Positions 25,803-34,375 of a stretch of DNA of 64,000 bases are shown piece by piece (position 1 is the first letter of the stretch; the number at the start of each line of letters is the position of its first letter). The stretch spans positions 124,001-188,000 of the forward strand of contig NZ_JBHSYQ010000015.1 of NCBI RefSeq assembly GCF_042662225.1. Reading direction: 5' to 3'. Position numbers and translations under genes: made by a program. This DNA comes from Nibribacter roseus (GTDB lineage Bacteria; Bacteroidota; Bacteroidia; Cytophagales; Hymenobacteraceae). The notes beneath the pieces are model-generated. The model was not told where the DNA came from. It did no database searches and saw only the letters and a list, made by a program, of their open reading frames with translations.

Positions 25803-28800
25803 TTAAGCAGGCACAGCCTCTTCTAGCTGGGCTGCCCGGTATTTGGTTTGTTTATTTTTGAGTGTTCTCTTGTACACGCTGTCAAAGAGCAGCGGGAAAA
25901 TAAGCAGGGTCAGAATGGTGGCGCTAATGAGGCCTCCAATTACTACAATGGCCAGCGGTTTCTGCGTCTCAGAGCCAATACCAGTAGAAAGGGCGGCAGG
26001 CACCAAACCAATGGCGGCCATCATGGCGGTCATCACCACCGGACGCGTACGCTCTGCCACGCCTTCTTTGATAGCCTGCATCAGAGGCAATTGTTCCTCC
26101 AGGTTTTTCTTGAATACAGTGATCAGAATTACCCCATTCTGCACGCAAATACCAAATAGAGCTATAAAACCAACCCCAGCTGAAATACTGAAGTTTGTAT
26201 TGGTGAGCCACAGAGCCAGAATACCGCCAATCAAGGCAAACGGCACGTTCAAAATCACCAGCGCCGCATCTTTACCGTTTCCAAACAAGGCAAATAGAAT
26301 CAGGAAGATAAGCACCAGGCTAACGGGTACTACCTGCATCAGCCTATCAGTTGCCCTGATCTGGTTCTCAAACTCGCCTTTCCACTCCAGATGCATTCCT
26401 TTGTCTAAGTGAATGGCCTGCTCTACTTTTTCCTGCGCTTCCTGAATGGTGCTGCCCAGGTCACGGCCTCTTACCGAAAATTTCACAGCTATGAAGCGCG
26501 CATTGTCTTCGCGGTACACAAAGGCCGGGCCGGTAACGGTGCTGATTTCAGCAATCTCTTTGAGCGAAATATTGCCGCCGTGACTCGTGGGCACCCTCAG
26601 GTTTGCCAGTTGTGCCTCATTATCACGAAACTCCTTCTGATACCTGATTCTGATGTCAAACTTGCGCTCGCCTTCATACAGACTGCTGGCGCCTTTACCG
26701 CCAATAGCCATTTCAATCACAGCCTGGGCATCAGTCGGGGAGACGCCATAAGAGGCCATGCGTTGCTGGTCTAGCTCTATGCGCATTTCTGGTTGGCCAA
26801 TGAGGTTGATCACGCCTAGATCATCAATTCCCTCAATCTTATGGAGCACGTTGTACACGCTGTCTCCCAGCACCTCCAGCCGCTGCAAGTTATCCCCGAA
26901 GACTTTCACGGCCATAGAGCCTTTTACCCCAGACACCGCCTCTTCCACGTTGTCCATGATAGGTTGGGAGAAGTTGAAGCTGATGCCCTGGTAGGCGGCC
27001 AGTTTAGTCTGCATCTCCTGAATAAGCTCTTCTTTGGAAATTTTGCGCTGCCAGTCATCTTTTGGTTTAAGGTCTACGTGCAGCTCAATGTTAAAGAAAC
27101 CGGTAGGGTCAGTGCCGTCATTGGGGCGTCCGGTCTGCGACATGACCTGCTTCACCTCGTCAAAAGCACCTATGGTGCGGCGTATTTTCTCCGTCATCTC
27201 CACAGACTGTTCTAATGAGGTGCTCATAGGCATACTGGCCCGTACGTAGACCGCCCCTTCGTTTAACTGCGGCAAGAACTCTGAGCCCAGAAACTTGAAC
27301 ATGTACAGCCCCAGCGCCATGACCACCATGGCCACTACAAGACTACCCCGCTTATTCCGGTAGGTGAACGAGAAGCCTTGGAAGACATATTTGTTGATGA
27401 AGTTCACAAACGGGTTGTGCTTCTCGCGCACGTTCTTGTTCAATAACATGCTGCTGATTACCGGCACCAGAGTAAGTGTGAAGAACAGCGCCCCTAATAA
27501 AGCAAATCCCAGCGTGTATGCCAGTGGCGAGAACATTTTACCCTCTACCTTCTGGAAAGCGAAGATGGGCAGCAATGCAGTAATGATGATCAGCTTAGAG
27601 AAGAAGATAGATTTACCCAGGTCTACAGCGGTTTTCTTGATGATGCCGCGCTTAGAAAGGGCGTTGAAGCGTTTCATACCCAGTTCATGCGCTTTCTTAT
27701 CCAACACCACAAATAAACCTTCCACCATCACCACCGCCCCGTCTATGATAATTCCGAAGTCAATGGCGCCCATAGAAAGCAGATTGGCTGACATACCCTT
27801 CAGGCGCATACACACAAAAGCAAAAAGCAGGGCTAGGGGAATTATAATGGCTACCGTGAGGGTGGTGCGCCAATCTGCCATGAAGAGGAACACAATCACG
27901 GTCACCAGCACAATTCCTTCCAAAAGGTTGTGGGTTACAGTTTTAGTGGTGAAGCCAATGAGCTCAGAGCGGTCATAGAAAGGCACAATCTTCACATCAT
28001 CCGGCAGCACCACGTCGTTCAGCTCAGTTATCTTGTTTTTTAGAGCCGCTAGTACCTCACTGGGGTTTTCGTTTTTGCGCATCACTACAATGCCTTCCAC
28101 CAGGTTGGTTTGCTCGTCGCGGCCCACGTAGCCAAGGTTAGGCAAATGAGACTCTTCTACGGTGGCCACGTTCTTAATGAGGACTGGCACTCCCTGACGG
28201 TCGGTCACCATCACGTTCTCAATCTCGGCAATGTTGTTGAGCTGGCCAATGCCACGCACCACGTACGCCTGTCCGTTTTTCTCAATGACATCACCGCCCA
28301 CATTTAGGTTGCTCTTGGCAATGGCTTCATATACGTCTGGGGCGGTAATGTCATATTTCCCAATCAGGCTGGGGTCTACGCTCACCTCGTAGGTTTTTAC
28401 CTCGCCCCCAAAGCTCACCACATCGGCAATGCCCGGTACGCCCTTCAGCTTGCGGTCAATCACCCAGTCTTGTATGGTTTTTAGTTCACGTACATCTTTG
28501 GTTTTGCTTTCCAGGGTGTAGCGGAAAATTTCTCCGGTGGGACCCGCCGAGGGCTGCATTTCGGCATCAATTCCTTCTGGTAGATTCACGGTGGCCAATT
28601 GGTTGGCCACGAGCTGACGGGCGTGGAAATCATCTACCTCGTCTTCAAAAATCATAGTCACCACAGAAAGCCCGAAGAGGGAGATAGAGCGCAGGCTGGT
28701 TTTTTTAGGCACCACGTTCATTTCCACCTCAATAGGAATGGTCACAAACTTTTCTACTTCCTCGGCGCTTCGGCCGGGCCATTGGGTAATAATTTGCACA

Positions 28801-28946
28801 CGTGTATTGGTCACGTCTGGGAAGGCCTCAATAGGCGTGTGCAGAAAACTGATTACTCCCGCCACCACAATTCCAAAGGTCATGAAAAAGACCAGAAACC
28901 GGTTCTTGAGCGAGAATGCAATGATATTTTTGATAAAAGAATTCAT
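25803..28946 (-). CDS. czcA: CzcA-type heavy-metal efflux RND transporter
   Basis: A full-length 1047-residue RND inner-membrane pump of the HME family. TM4 carries DFGIIIDGAVVMVE (Asp396, Asp402, Glu409). This DFG-x3-DGA-x4-E pattern belongs to the divalent-cation group (Co/Zn/Cd/Ni) rather than the Cu/Ag CusA group. The usual Asn after this Glu is Gly here. It is the last gene of a leftward czcC-czcB-czcA operon and works with the adaptor and outer-membrane channel to drive metal ions out using the proton gradient. Metal specificity is inferred from the motif. Confidence 0.9.
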   Translation of the reverse strand: MNSFIKNIIAFSLKNRFLVFFMTFGIVVAGVISFLHTPIEAFPDVTNTRVQIITQWPGRSAEEVEKFVTIPIEVEMNVVPKKTSLRSISLFGLSVVTMIFEDEVDDFHARQLVANQLATVNLPEGIDAEMQPSAGPTGEIFRYTLESKTKDVRELKTIQDWVIDRKLKGVPGIADVVSFGGEVKTYEVSVDPSLIGKYDITAPDVYEAIAKSNLNVGGDVIEKNGQAYVVRGIGQLNNIAEIENVMVTDRQGVPVLIKNVATVEESHLPNLGYVGRDEQTNLVEGIVVMRKNENPSEVLAALKNKITELNDVVLPDDVKIVPFYDRSELIGFTTKTVTHNLLEGIVLVTVIVFLFMADWRTTLTVAIIIPLALLFAFVCMRLKGMSANLLSMGAIDFGIIIDGAVVMVEGLFVVLDKKAHELGMKRFNALSKRGIIKKTAVDLGKSIFFSKLIIITALLPIFAFQKVEGKMFSPLAYTLGFALLGALFFTLTLVPVISSMLLNKNVREKHNPFVNFINKYVFQGFSFTYRNKRGSLVVAMVVMALGLYMFKFLGSEFLPQLNEGAVYVRASMPMSTSLEQSVEMTEKIRRTIGAFDEVKQVMSQTGRPNDGTDPTGFFNIELHVDLKPKDDWQRKISKEELIQEMQTKLAAYQGISFNFSQPIMDNVEEAVSGVKGSMAVKVFGDNLQRLEVLGDSVYNVLHKIEGIDDLGVINLIGQPEMRIELDQQRMASYGVSPTDAQAVIEMAIGGKGASSLYEGERKFDIRIRYQKEFRDNEAQLANLRVPTSHGGNISLKEIAEISTVTGPAFVYREDNARFIAVKFSVRGRDLGSTIQEAQEKVEQAIHLDKGMHLEWKGEFENQIRATDRLMQVVPVSLVLIFLILFALFGNGKDAALVILNVPFALIGGILALWLTNTNFSISAGVGFIALFGICVQNGVILITVFKKNLEEQLPLMQAIKEGVAERTRPVVMTAMMAAIGLVPAALSTGIGSETQKPLAIVVIGGLISATILTLLIFPLLFDSVYKRTLKNKQTKYRAAQLEEAVPA

Positions 28947-29025
28947 CTGGAAATACTGTTCTACAGATATAGATTAACCTCAGTGCCTCTTTAAAACAGG
29001 CAGTAAGGTATTTGCTTTTGTTTCT

Positions 29026-29061
29026 GTTTTGGACCCGTTTTACTGAAAACAGGTCCAAAAC
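29026..29061. repeat. 36-nt dispersed palindrome between czcB and czcA
   Basis: GTTTTGGACC ... AGGTCCAAAAC. It sits between two genes of one operon, so it would be transcribed as a hairpin and could affect relative expression. Confidence 0.7.
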
Positions 29062-29087
29062 GCCCTACTTTGGTAATGCGGATTTGG

Positions 29088-30200
29088 CTATTTCGCTTTG
29101 GAGGCATTGTAAACCAGCAACGGGTATTTGCTCACCACCTGCTCACCTGCTTCTAAGCCGCTTTGTATGTAGGCTGTCTGTCCCACGGTTTGGTATAGTT
29201 TCACCTCGCGCTGCTCCACATCACAGCGCTTGCGGAACACCATCACATAGTTTTTGCTTTGGTCAAAGACAAGGGCATGGGCTGGTATGGCCATGAGTTG
29301 TTTGTTTTCGGGGTATTCAATTCTGATGTTCGCGAACATTTCAGGCTTGAGTGAGAAGTCAGGATTGTCTAGCCGTACCCGAACTTTCATGGTTCTTGAG
29401 TCGGGGTCCAGCACGTTGAAGATCTTATCAATCTTGCCATGTAAGACTTTATCTGGGTAACTGAGGGTGGTGACGTGGGCGGTGTAGCCCTCTTTCACCT
29501 TGGCAATGTCAGACTCAAACACGTTGGCCATGACCCAGATTTCATTCATGCTGGAGATGGTGAATAGGTTGGTGTCGTTGTCTGAGCGAATCTGCATGTC
29601 TACGTTCACGTTCTTCTCCACCACAAACCCAGCAGAGGGCGCTTTCACCACATATTCTGATCCTTTGCCAATGCTGTAAATGCTGAAGATTTGCTTCATG
29701 CGCTGCACTTCTGCATCGGCCATGTCTTTCTCACGTTGCGCCGCTAATACCTCCTGTTCAGAAACAAGTCCAGATTTTGCCATGTCTTTGGCTACGTCCA
29801 AGTTCTTTTGGGCTACTTGCAGGGCTGACTGCGCCCCAATGCGCTGTTGTTCAAATTCAGCTATCTCACTGCTGCGGATCACTGCTAACGTTTGGCCTTT
29901 CTGAACATAATCACCAAGTTCTACTTTCACAGCTTGCACGTGCCCGCCCACCAGCGGGAATATCTTAAAAACCTTCTTTTCGTCTAAGGCAATTTTACCC
30001 ACCAACTGCAACTGATTGTTCACAGATTGCAGACGGGCTGAGTCTAGCTTGATCAGCTGAGCGAGGGTGTCGGTGAGGCAGAGCTCCTGTTCTGCCAGTG
30101 CGTCAACGGCAATGGATTTTTTATCTTCTGAGCAGGCAAAGAAGAAAGAGCAGCCAGCCAGTAAAGAGAGCAGGAGCGGTGCGGTTATCTTGTTTTTCAT
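29088..30200 (-). CDS. czcB: Periplasmic adaptor (membrane fusion protein) of the metal efflux pump
   Basis: The 370-residue lipoprotein (lipobox FFAC) has HlyD/CusB-type architecture: a biotinyl-lipoyl half motif (GGHVQAVKVELGDYVQKGQ), an alpha-helical hairpin (about 105-170), the second lipoyl half (VKAPSAGFVVEKNVNV) and beta-barrel domains. It bridges the RND pump and the outer-membrane channel. It has no Met- or His-rich metal-binding N terminus of the CusB type, in line with a CzcB-like divalent-cation pump. It lies 20 nt after the channel gene. Confidence 0.88.
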   Translation of the reverse strand: MKNKITAPLLLSLLAGCSFFFACSEDKKSIAVDALAEQELCLTDTLAQLIKLDSARLQSVNNQLQLVGKIALDEKKVFKIFPLVGGHVQAVKVELGDYVQKGQTLAVIRSSEIAEFEQQRIGAQSALQVAQKNLDVAKDMAKSGLVSEQEVLAAQREKDMADAEVQRMKQIFSIYSIGKGSEYVVKAPSAGFVVEKNVNVDMQIRSDNDTNLFTISSMNEIWVMANVFESDIAKVKEGYTAHVTTLSYPDKVLHGKIDKIFNVLDPDSRTMKVRVRLDNPDFSLKPEMFANIRIEYPENKQLMAIPAHALVFDQSKNYVMVFRKRCDVEQREVKLYQTVGQTAYIQSGLEAGEQVVSKYPLLVYNASKAK

Positions 30201-30220
30201 AATATTTTAACTAGAGAATT

Positions 30221-31531
30221 TTAGTAGGTGATGACAGGCTTTCCCACGACAAAGTTGATTTCCTCCAAAGCCCGTAGGCGGTTGGTGCTTAGCTCCAGCA
30301 GTTGGGTCATGCTGTCCGTATAGGTTTCGTAGTAATCCAGAAATTCAATCAAACTGATGTTGCGGCGCATAAAATTGGAGGTAACTCCGTCTAGAAGCCG
30401 GTCAAAATCCTGGCGGAAATTGGGGTCAAAGGAGTTGTAGAACTGCTGGGCCTCCTGCGCTTTTTTGAACGCCTGCATTACCTCCGTCTCCACGGTAAGT
30501 TGCTGCTGCTCTAACAGGTGCTGGCTTTGGGTTATCTGGTGCCGCGCCACGTTGATGTTCCCTTGGTTGCGGTTCCAGAGGGGCAGGGGTATTGAAAAAC
30601 CTACCCCAACATAATCTCGGATGTAGTTACTCAAACGGTCATAGTTGGCGCTGATGGTGATGTCGGGCACCGCCAAAGCCTTTTGCAGATTAAGGTTAGC
30701 GTCTTGCAGCTGCACCATGGTCTGGGCGGCTTTTAAATCAAACCGGTTTTCGTGCGCCGTTTCCAGCAGTTGGGAAAAGGTGAGTTGGAAAGGAGTGACC
30801 GTGTTTAAAGTCGCTTCTTCCAGAGCAGGAACCAGCACCGTGGTGGCCGGAGTCCGGGTCAGTAGCCTAAGCTCCGTCTGGGTTACTTCTATCTCGTGTA
30901 ACAGGGTGAGTTGCTGATTTCCCAGCTGGAACAGAAGTGCTTTTAGTCGGGTAATTTCTTTGAGGGGAATATTTCCTTTCTGGTACTGCTCATCTAACGC
31001 TGTGACCAACTGTTGCACCGTCTGTGTTCTTTCCCGCAGTACCCTCAGGGCCTGCTGTTGGTAAAACAGCTCCACCATATTGGTGCGCAAGGTGAATCGG
31101 AGCGTGCGCAGCAAATCAAAATAATCCTGCTCGGTGAGCTGGCTCTCCAGCGATTCTACCTGCACCCGCTTGTTTCGTTTGCCAGCTAAGTACACCAGCT
31201 GCTCTAGTTGCAATAGCGTTTGCCCGTTCCGGCTAACATCAAAGTACCGTCTGTTTTCTGGATTGTATACGCCTTGGTCTACCGTCAGCACGGGGTTCTC
31301 AAATAGCCTGGCCTGCAGGATAGCTGCCCTTGATGCCTCAATAGCTGACTTCTGTGCCAGCAAGGGCAAATTTCGCTCCTGAAACAACTGCTCTGCCTGC
31401 GTTAGGGTAAGGCGCAAAGAGTCAATGGTGGCTATGGTGGGAGCAGATGACGGGGAAGCAGGCTGCGCTTGGAGCGGCTGGTGCAGAAGACTAAGCAAGC
31501 CCAGCGCAGAAATATAAATGGGTACTCTCAT
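30221..31531 (-). CDS. czcC: TolC-family outer-membrane channel of the metal efflux pump
   Basis: The 436-residue product has a Sec signal (ends near LQAQP) and two OEP (TolC-like) repeats with long helical stretches (LTQAEQLFQERNLPLLAQK; FSQLLETAHENRFDLKAAQ) and a porin-like segment SNYIRDYVGVGFSIPLPLW. It forms the outer-membrane exit duct and is the first gene of the operon. A promoter with a perfect -7 box and a four-repeat operator lies just upstream. Confidence 0.88.
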   Translation of the reverse strand: MRVPIYISALGLLSLLHQPLQAQPASPSSAPTIATIDSLRLTLTQAEQLFQERNLPLLAQKSAIEASRAAILQARLFENPVLTVDQGVYNPENRRYFDVSRNGQTLLQLEQLVYLAGKRNKRVQVESLESQLTEQDYFDLLRTLRFTLRTNMVELFYQQQALRVLRERTQTVQQLVTALDEQYQKGNIPLKEITRLKALLFQLGNQQLTLLHEIEVTQTELRLLTRTPATTVLVPALEEATLNTVTPFQLTFSQLLETAHENRFDLKAAQTMVQLQDANLNLQKALAVPDITISANYDRLSNYIRDYVGVGFSIPLPLWNRNQGNINVARHQITQSQHLLEQQQLTVETEVMQAFKKAQEAQQFYNSFDPNFRQDFDRLLDGVTSNFMRRNISLIEFLDYYETYTDSMTQLLELSTNRLRALEEINFVVGKPVITY

Positions 31532-31555
31532 GGGTTATTCTAATTGAAGAATGCC

Positions 31556-31613
31556 CAAAGGTAGAGTGACCGTATTAGAGGGTGATTAGAGGCAGATTAG
31601 AGAATGATTAGAA
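31556..31613 (-). promoter_or_regulatory. Promoter and four-repeat operator of the czcCBA operon
   Basis: On the minus strand the -7 box TACCTTTG (31563-31556) matches TAnnTTTG. Upstream, ATTAGAG (plus strand) occurs at 31574, 31585 and 31596, with ATTAGAA at 31607, all exactly 11 bp apart. The array covers the -33 region, which has no TTTG. This is the layout of an activator-dependent promoter bound in tandem by an OmpR-type regulator. Confidence 0.7.
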
Positions 31614-31682
31614 GTAAGTAAAATAGCCTTAGCACCCTTCAAAGCTATATAATTTAAATACTTTATCTACAAATAGTGGGAG

Positions 31683-31976
31683 TTATAGCTCTGTGGGTTT
31701 AAATGAGAAAGCCTGAGCGGGCTCAGCGAAAAGAGCCTTGGTCGGTTTCCAGACGGAGCCAAACAGGGCAGATTTACGGTAGTGGTTGAGGGCGTCTTCA
31801 GAGTCCCAGAGGCTGTAGGTGCTGTACACGTTAGGCAAGTTATAATCCTGGAGCAGGTCTACGCGCTGGCCCCCCGTGAAGGAGCGAATCTTGTCTCTGG
31901 AAGCTTTGAAAATCTCCAGGAACTCCTGCACTTTATCCTCCTGAAAGGTCATGCGCACCACTCGTATCAACAACAT
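31683..31976 (-). CDS. Antibiotic-biosynthesis-monooxygenase (ABM) domain protein, quinol monooxygenase-like
   Basis: A 97-residue ferredoxin-like alpha/beta protein of the ABM/YgiN type. It starts MLLIRVVRMTFQ, has the central helix FLEIFKASRDKI, and carries YSTYSLWDSEDALNHYRKS, typical of the family. Members oxidise quinols or degrade haem, but many are of unknown function, and no catalytic residue can be assigned. It is a single gene on the minus strand. Confidence 0.7.
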   Translation of the reverse strand: MLLIRVVRMTFQEDKVQEFLEIFKASRDKIRSFTGGQRVDLLQDYNLPNVYSTYSLWDSEDALNHYRKSALFGSVWKPTKALFAEPAQAFSFKPTEL

Positions 31977-31978
31977 TG

Positions 31979-32203
31979 TAATTAATTAAGAATTAGGAAT
32001 TAATAATTAAAAATTGATCTTGGAAAGAAGAGAAAGATCATATGGCTATGGCATTCAACAGGCACCTATTGTTCTTCTTTCCTCGTATGTTTTCGGTCTG
32101 CTTTTAGAAAAACAGACCGAAAACATACGAGGAAGTGGTGCTGACGGAAAATTAAAAATTAATAGATCCCCCATTCTTAATTCCTAATTCTCAATTCTTA
32201 ATT
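31979..32203. repeat. AT-rich inverted repeats flanking a 36-nt palindrome
   Basis: Left: an AATTAAGAATTAGGAATTA-type stretch at 31980-32000. Right: its inverted counterpart with CTTAATTCCTAATTC at 32173-32203. Between them is the perfect hairpin 32079-32134. The gap between two genes is almost wholly repeats and looks MITE-like. It also overlaps the stop of the SAM hydrolase gene by 2 nt. Confidence 0.45.
32079..32134. repeat. 36-nt dispersed palindrome with 22-nt perfect arms
   Basis: The core at 32089-32124 (GTTTTCGGTC ... GACCGAAAAC) is extended outward by TTCCTCGTAT. It is the most perfect copy along with 10875-10910. Confidence 0.8.
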
Positions 32204-32981
32204 ACTCCACCGGGTCTGGGACAAAGTGTACTTCCACCGGAGAGTCAAAGAACATGCCCAACAGTTCAGAAGCGTGGCCTTTGTTGATTCCAATGGTTAA
32301 GTAGCCTTGGCGGTTGAACAGAGCCACACAATCGCCTTCGCCGGGTTGGTTGTAGCGGGTGCTCACGCGGTCAATTACTTCACGGTTAAAGTGAATAGTA
32401 AAGTGGCGGCCGTGGCCAATGGCATCTACGCTGTCGCGGGTAATGTCGGTGATCAGGTTGCCATAGTGGTCAACGTGCACCACATGACCTATAATAGAGT
32501 GGTCGTTTAGGCGGAGTTGGCGGTTAATGAGTTGCACCATTCCATCGGCTAGTTCACCTATTTCAGCCATGTTAGAGCCATTTGCCAAAGCCACTGCGGC
32601 CGGAGCTAAAATATCACGGGCTGGAGAAGACGTGTCATGCATAGGGGGCAAGTCTACTAACTGGCGTGGGTCTCCTTCGGTAAGCAAGGAAAGTAAACCG
32701 TTGTCGGCGCAGACAAAATAGTGGCCTTTATAGAGAGCCGCCTGGTAACGGCCGCTTTTGCTCCCGTGGGTGTCTACTGCCAAAAGGTGAACCGTGCCCT
32801 CCGGAAAGTCCTGGAAGACGGAATTGATGACGTGCAGGCCATGCGCAATGTTGAACGGTTCAACGTCGTGTGAAATGTCAACAATCACTTGCTCTGGCTT
32901 GAGCGTCAGTATTTTGGCTTTCACGGAGGCCACGTAATGGTCCGTTGTGCCGAAGTCTGATAAAAAGGTGAGAAAACCCAT
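32202..32981 (-). CDS. SAM hydrolase (SAM hydroxide adenosyltransferase, DUF62)
   Basis: The 259-residue protein of the fluorinase/chlorinase superfamily carries LSDFGTTDHYVASVKA at the N terminus, then DISHDVEPFNIAHG, VDTHGSKSGRYQAAL and CADNGLLSLL. The ordinary bacterial members use water to split S-adenosylmethionine into adenosine and methionine. I see no reason to suppose halogenation. It is divergent from phoH, with overlapping promoters. Confidence 0.85.
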   Translation of the reverse strand: MGFLTFLSDFGTTDHYVASVKAKILTLKPEQVIVDISHDVEPFNIAHGLHVINSVFQDFPEGTVHLLAVDTHGSKSGRYQAALYKGHYFVCADNGLLSLLTEGDPRQLVDLPPMHDTSSPARDILAPAAVALANGSNMAEIGELADGMVQLINRQLRLNDHSIIGHVVHVDHYGNLITDITRDSVDAIGHGRHFTIHFNREVIDRVSTRYNQPGEGDCVALFNRQGYLTIGINKGHASELLGMFFDSPVEVHFVPDPVE

Positions 32982-33014
32982 CGGAACGGTCGGTCAGAAG
33001 AACTTTAATATTCC

Positions 33015-33038
33015 TATATTTGTCTTAAAACAAAACTA
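33015..33038. promoter_or_regulatory. Overlapping divergent -7 boxes of phoH and the SAM hydrolase gene
   Basis: Plus strand TATATTTG (33015-33022) points to phoH. Minus strand TAGTTTTG (33038-33031) points to the SAM hydrolase. Both fit TAnnTTTG exactly. The transcripts would start within a few bases of each other and overlap at their 5' ends. Confidence 0.5.
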
Positions 33039-33090
33039 CTATATTTTCAGTAGAACGACGAATAAACCTAATTTAAAACCATCATAGCCT

Positions 33091-34131
33091 TTGGTAGAAA
33101 AAACTATAACCCTGGAGGATATCTCGTTAGTAGATTTCCTGGGCCTCGATAACCAAAACATAAAACAGTTGGCCGCCGCTTTCCCGAGCAGCAAAATTAT
33201 TTCGCGCGGCAACGAGATCAAGATTCAGGGGCAAACGCCTGAAATCACTAAAATTCACGAAATTCTTTCTTCGCTGATAGAGCATTATCACCAATACGGG
33301 AAAATCACGGATAAGAGCGTACATAAATTCTTAACCGCCGATAATGACTTTGAAGATGACGTGGTCATTACCAGCCCAGATGTAATTGTGTACGGCAGCA
33401 AGGGCGGCGTGATAAAGGCTAAAACTCCTAGCCAGCAGAAACTGGTGGAGGCCATTGCCAAAAACGATCTGGTGTTTGCCTTAGGGCCAGCCGGTACCGG
33501 TAAAACCTTTATTTCGGTGGCAATGGCGGTGCGTGCGCTAAAGAATAAGGAAGTAAAGAAGATTATCATTTCACGTCCGGTGGTGGAGGCAGGGGAAAGC
33601 CTTGGTTTCTTGCCCGGTGACATGAAAGACAAAGTAGACCCGTATCTGCGCCCCATCTATGACGCATTGGAAGAAATGATTCCGGTAGAGAAGCTTAAAT
33701 ATTACTATGAGAACAAAGTAATAGAGATTGCTCCACTGGCTTACATGCGCGGTCGTACGCTTAACAATGCTTTTGTTCTGCTTGACGAGGCTCAAAATAC
33801 CACACCTATGCAGATCAAGATGTTCATGACGCGTATGGGACCCACTTCTAAAGTGATGATCAACGGTGACCGCACCCAAATTGACTTGCCGCGTAACCAG
33901 AAATCTGGCTTGATAGAGGCCATGAGCATATTGAAAGACGTGAAAGGCATTGGTTTTGTAGATATGCGAACTGAAGACGTGATTCGTCACCCTTTGGTGA
34001 AACGCATTGTAGATGCCTACTCTAAACTAGACGAGCAACGGCAGAAAGAGCGTGAAGAGCGTGAGAAAAATGAAACACAGGGGCAAGATGCTCCGCGCCG
34101 TCGTCAGAACTTCCGCCGCCACGAAGACTAA
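33091..34131 (+). CDS. PhoH-like ATPase
   Basis: The 346-residue product has Walker A GPAGTGKT at 132-139 and Walker B FVLLDEAQN. Its N-terminal KH-like region (ISRGNEIKIQG) is typical of cytoplasmic PhoH/YbeZ proteins involved in RNA metabolism. The start is TTG 33091, since a stop lies two codons upstream and the conserved VEKTITLE block begins here. The C terminus is highly charged (R/E-rich, then RRRQNFRRHE), which may bind RNA. A good terminator follows. Confidence 0.9.
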   Translation: MVEKTITLEDISLVDFLGLDNQNIKQLAAAFPSSKIISRGNEIKIQGQTPEITKIHEILSSLIEHYHQYGKITDKSVHKFLTADNDFEDDVVITSPDVIVYGSKGGVIKAKTPSQQKLVEAIAKNDLVFALGPAGTGKTFISVAMAVRALKNKEVKKIIISRPVVEAGESLGFLPGDMKDKVDPYLRPIYDALEEMIPVEKLKYYYENKVIEIAPLAYMRGRTLNNAFVLLDEAQNTTPMQIKMFMTRMGPTSKVMINGDRTQIDLPRNQKSGLIEAMSILKDVKGIGFVDMRTEDVIRHPLVKRIVDAYSKLDEQRQKEREEREKNETQGQDAPRRRQNFRRHED

Positions 34132-34161
34132 GGCTACAGAGTTAACCATTGAATAAATATG

Positions 34162-34209
34162 AAGCGTTTTGGAGTTGTTTTGTAAAAAGCAGCCCCAAAA
34201 CGCTTTTTT
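34162..34209 (+). terminator. phoH terminator carrying the 36-nt palindrome
   Basis: AAGCGTTTTGGAGTTG pairs with CAGCCCCAAAACGCTT and is followed by TTTTT. The core at 34166-34201 is exactly 36 nt. Confidence 0.8.
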
Positions 34210-34375
34210 GTGTTTATAAATGGCTTCTCTATAAAGAATAAACAAGGAGAGTAGAAAAACGTCATTTTCTGTCATAACTATGATATTCCTTTCAAATATC
34301 CTGAATTACGCTTAGCCGTAAGCATAAGGGTAAGGCTGCCAGTGGCCTTTGTGGTTTTGATTTGAATATAGTTGA

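Noticed and set aside
25803..28946. Copper/silver pump CusA
   Set aside because: The TM4 motif is the CzcA-type DFG-x3-DGA pattern, and the adaptor lacks Met-rich copper ligands.
32202..32981. Fluorinase or chlorinase
   Set aside because: The sequence is that of the common SAM-hydrolase group, and no halometabolite genes are near.
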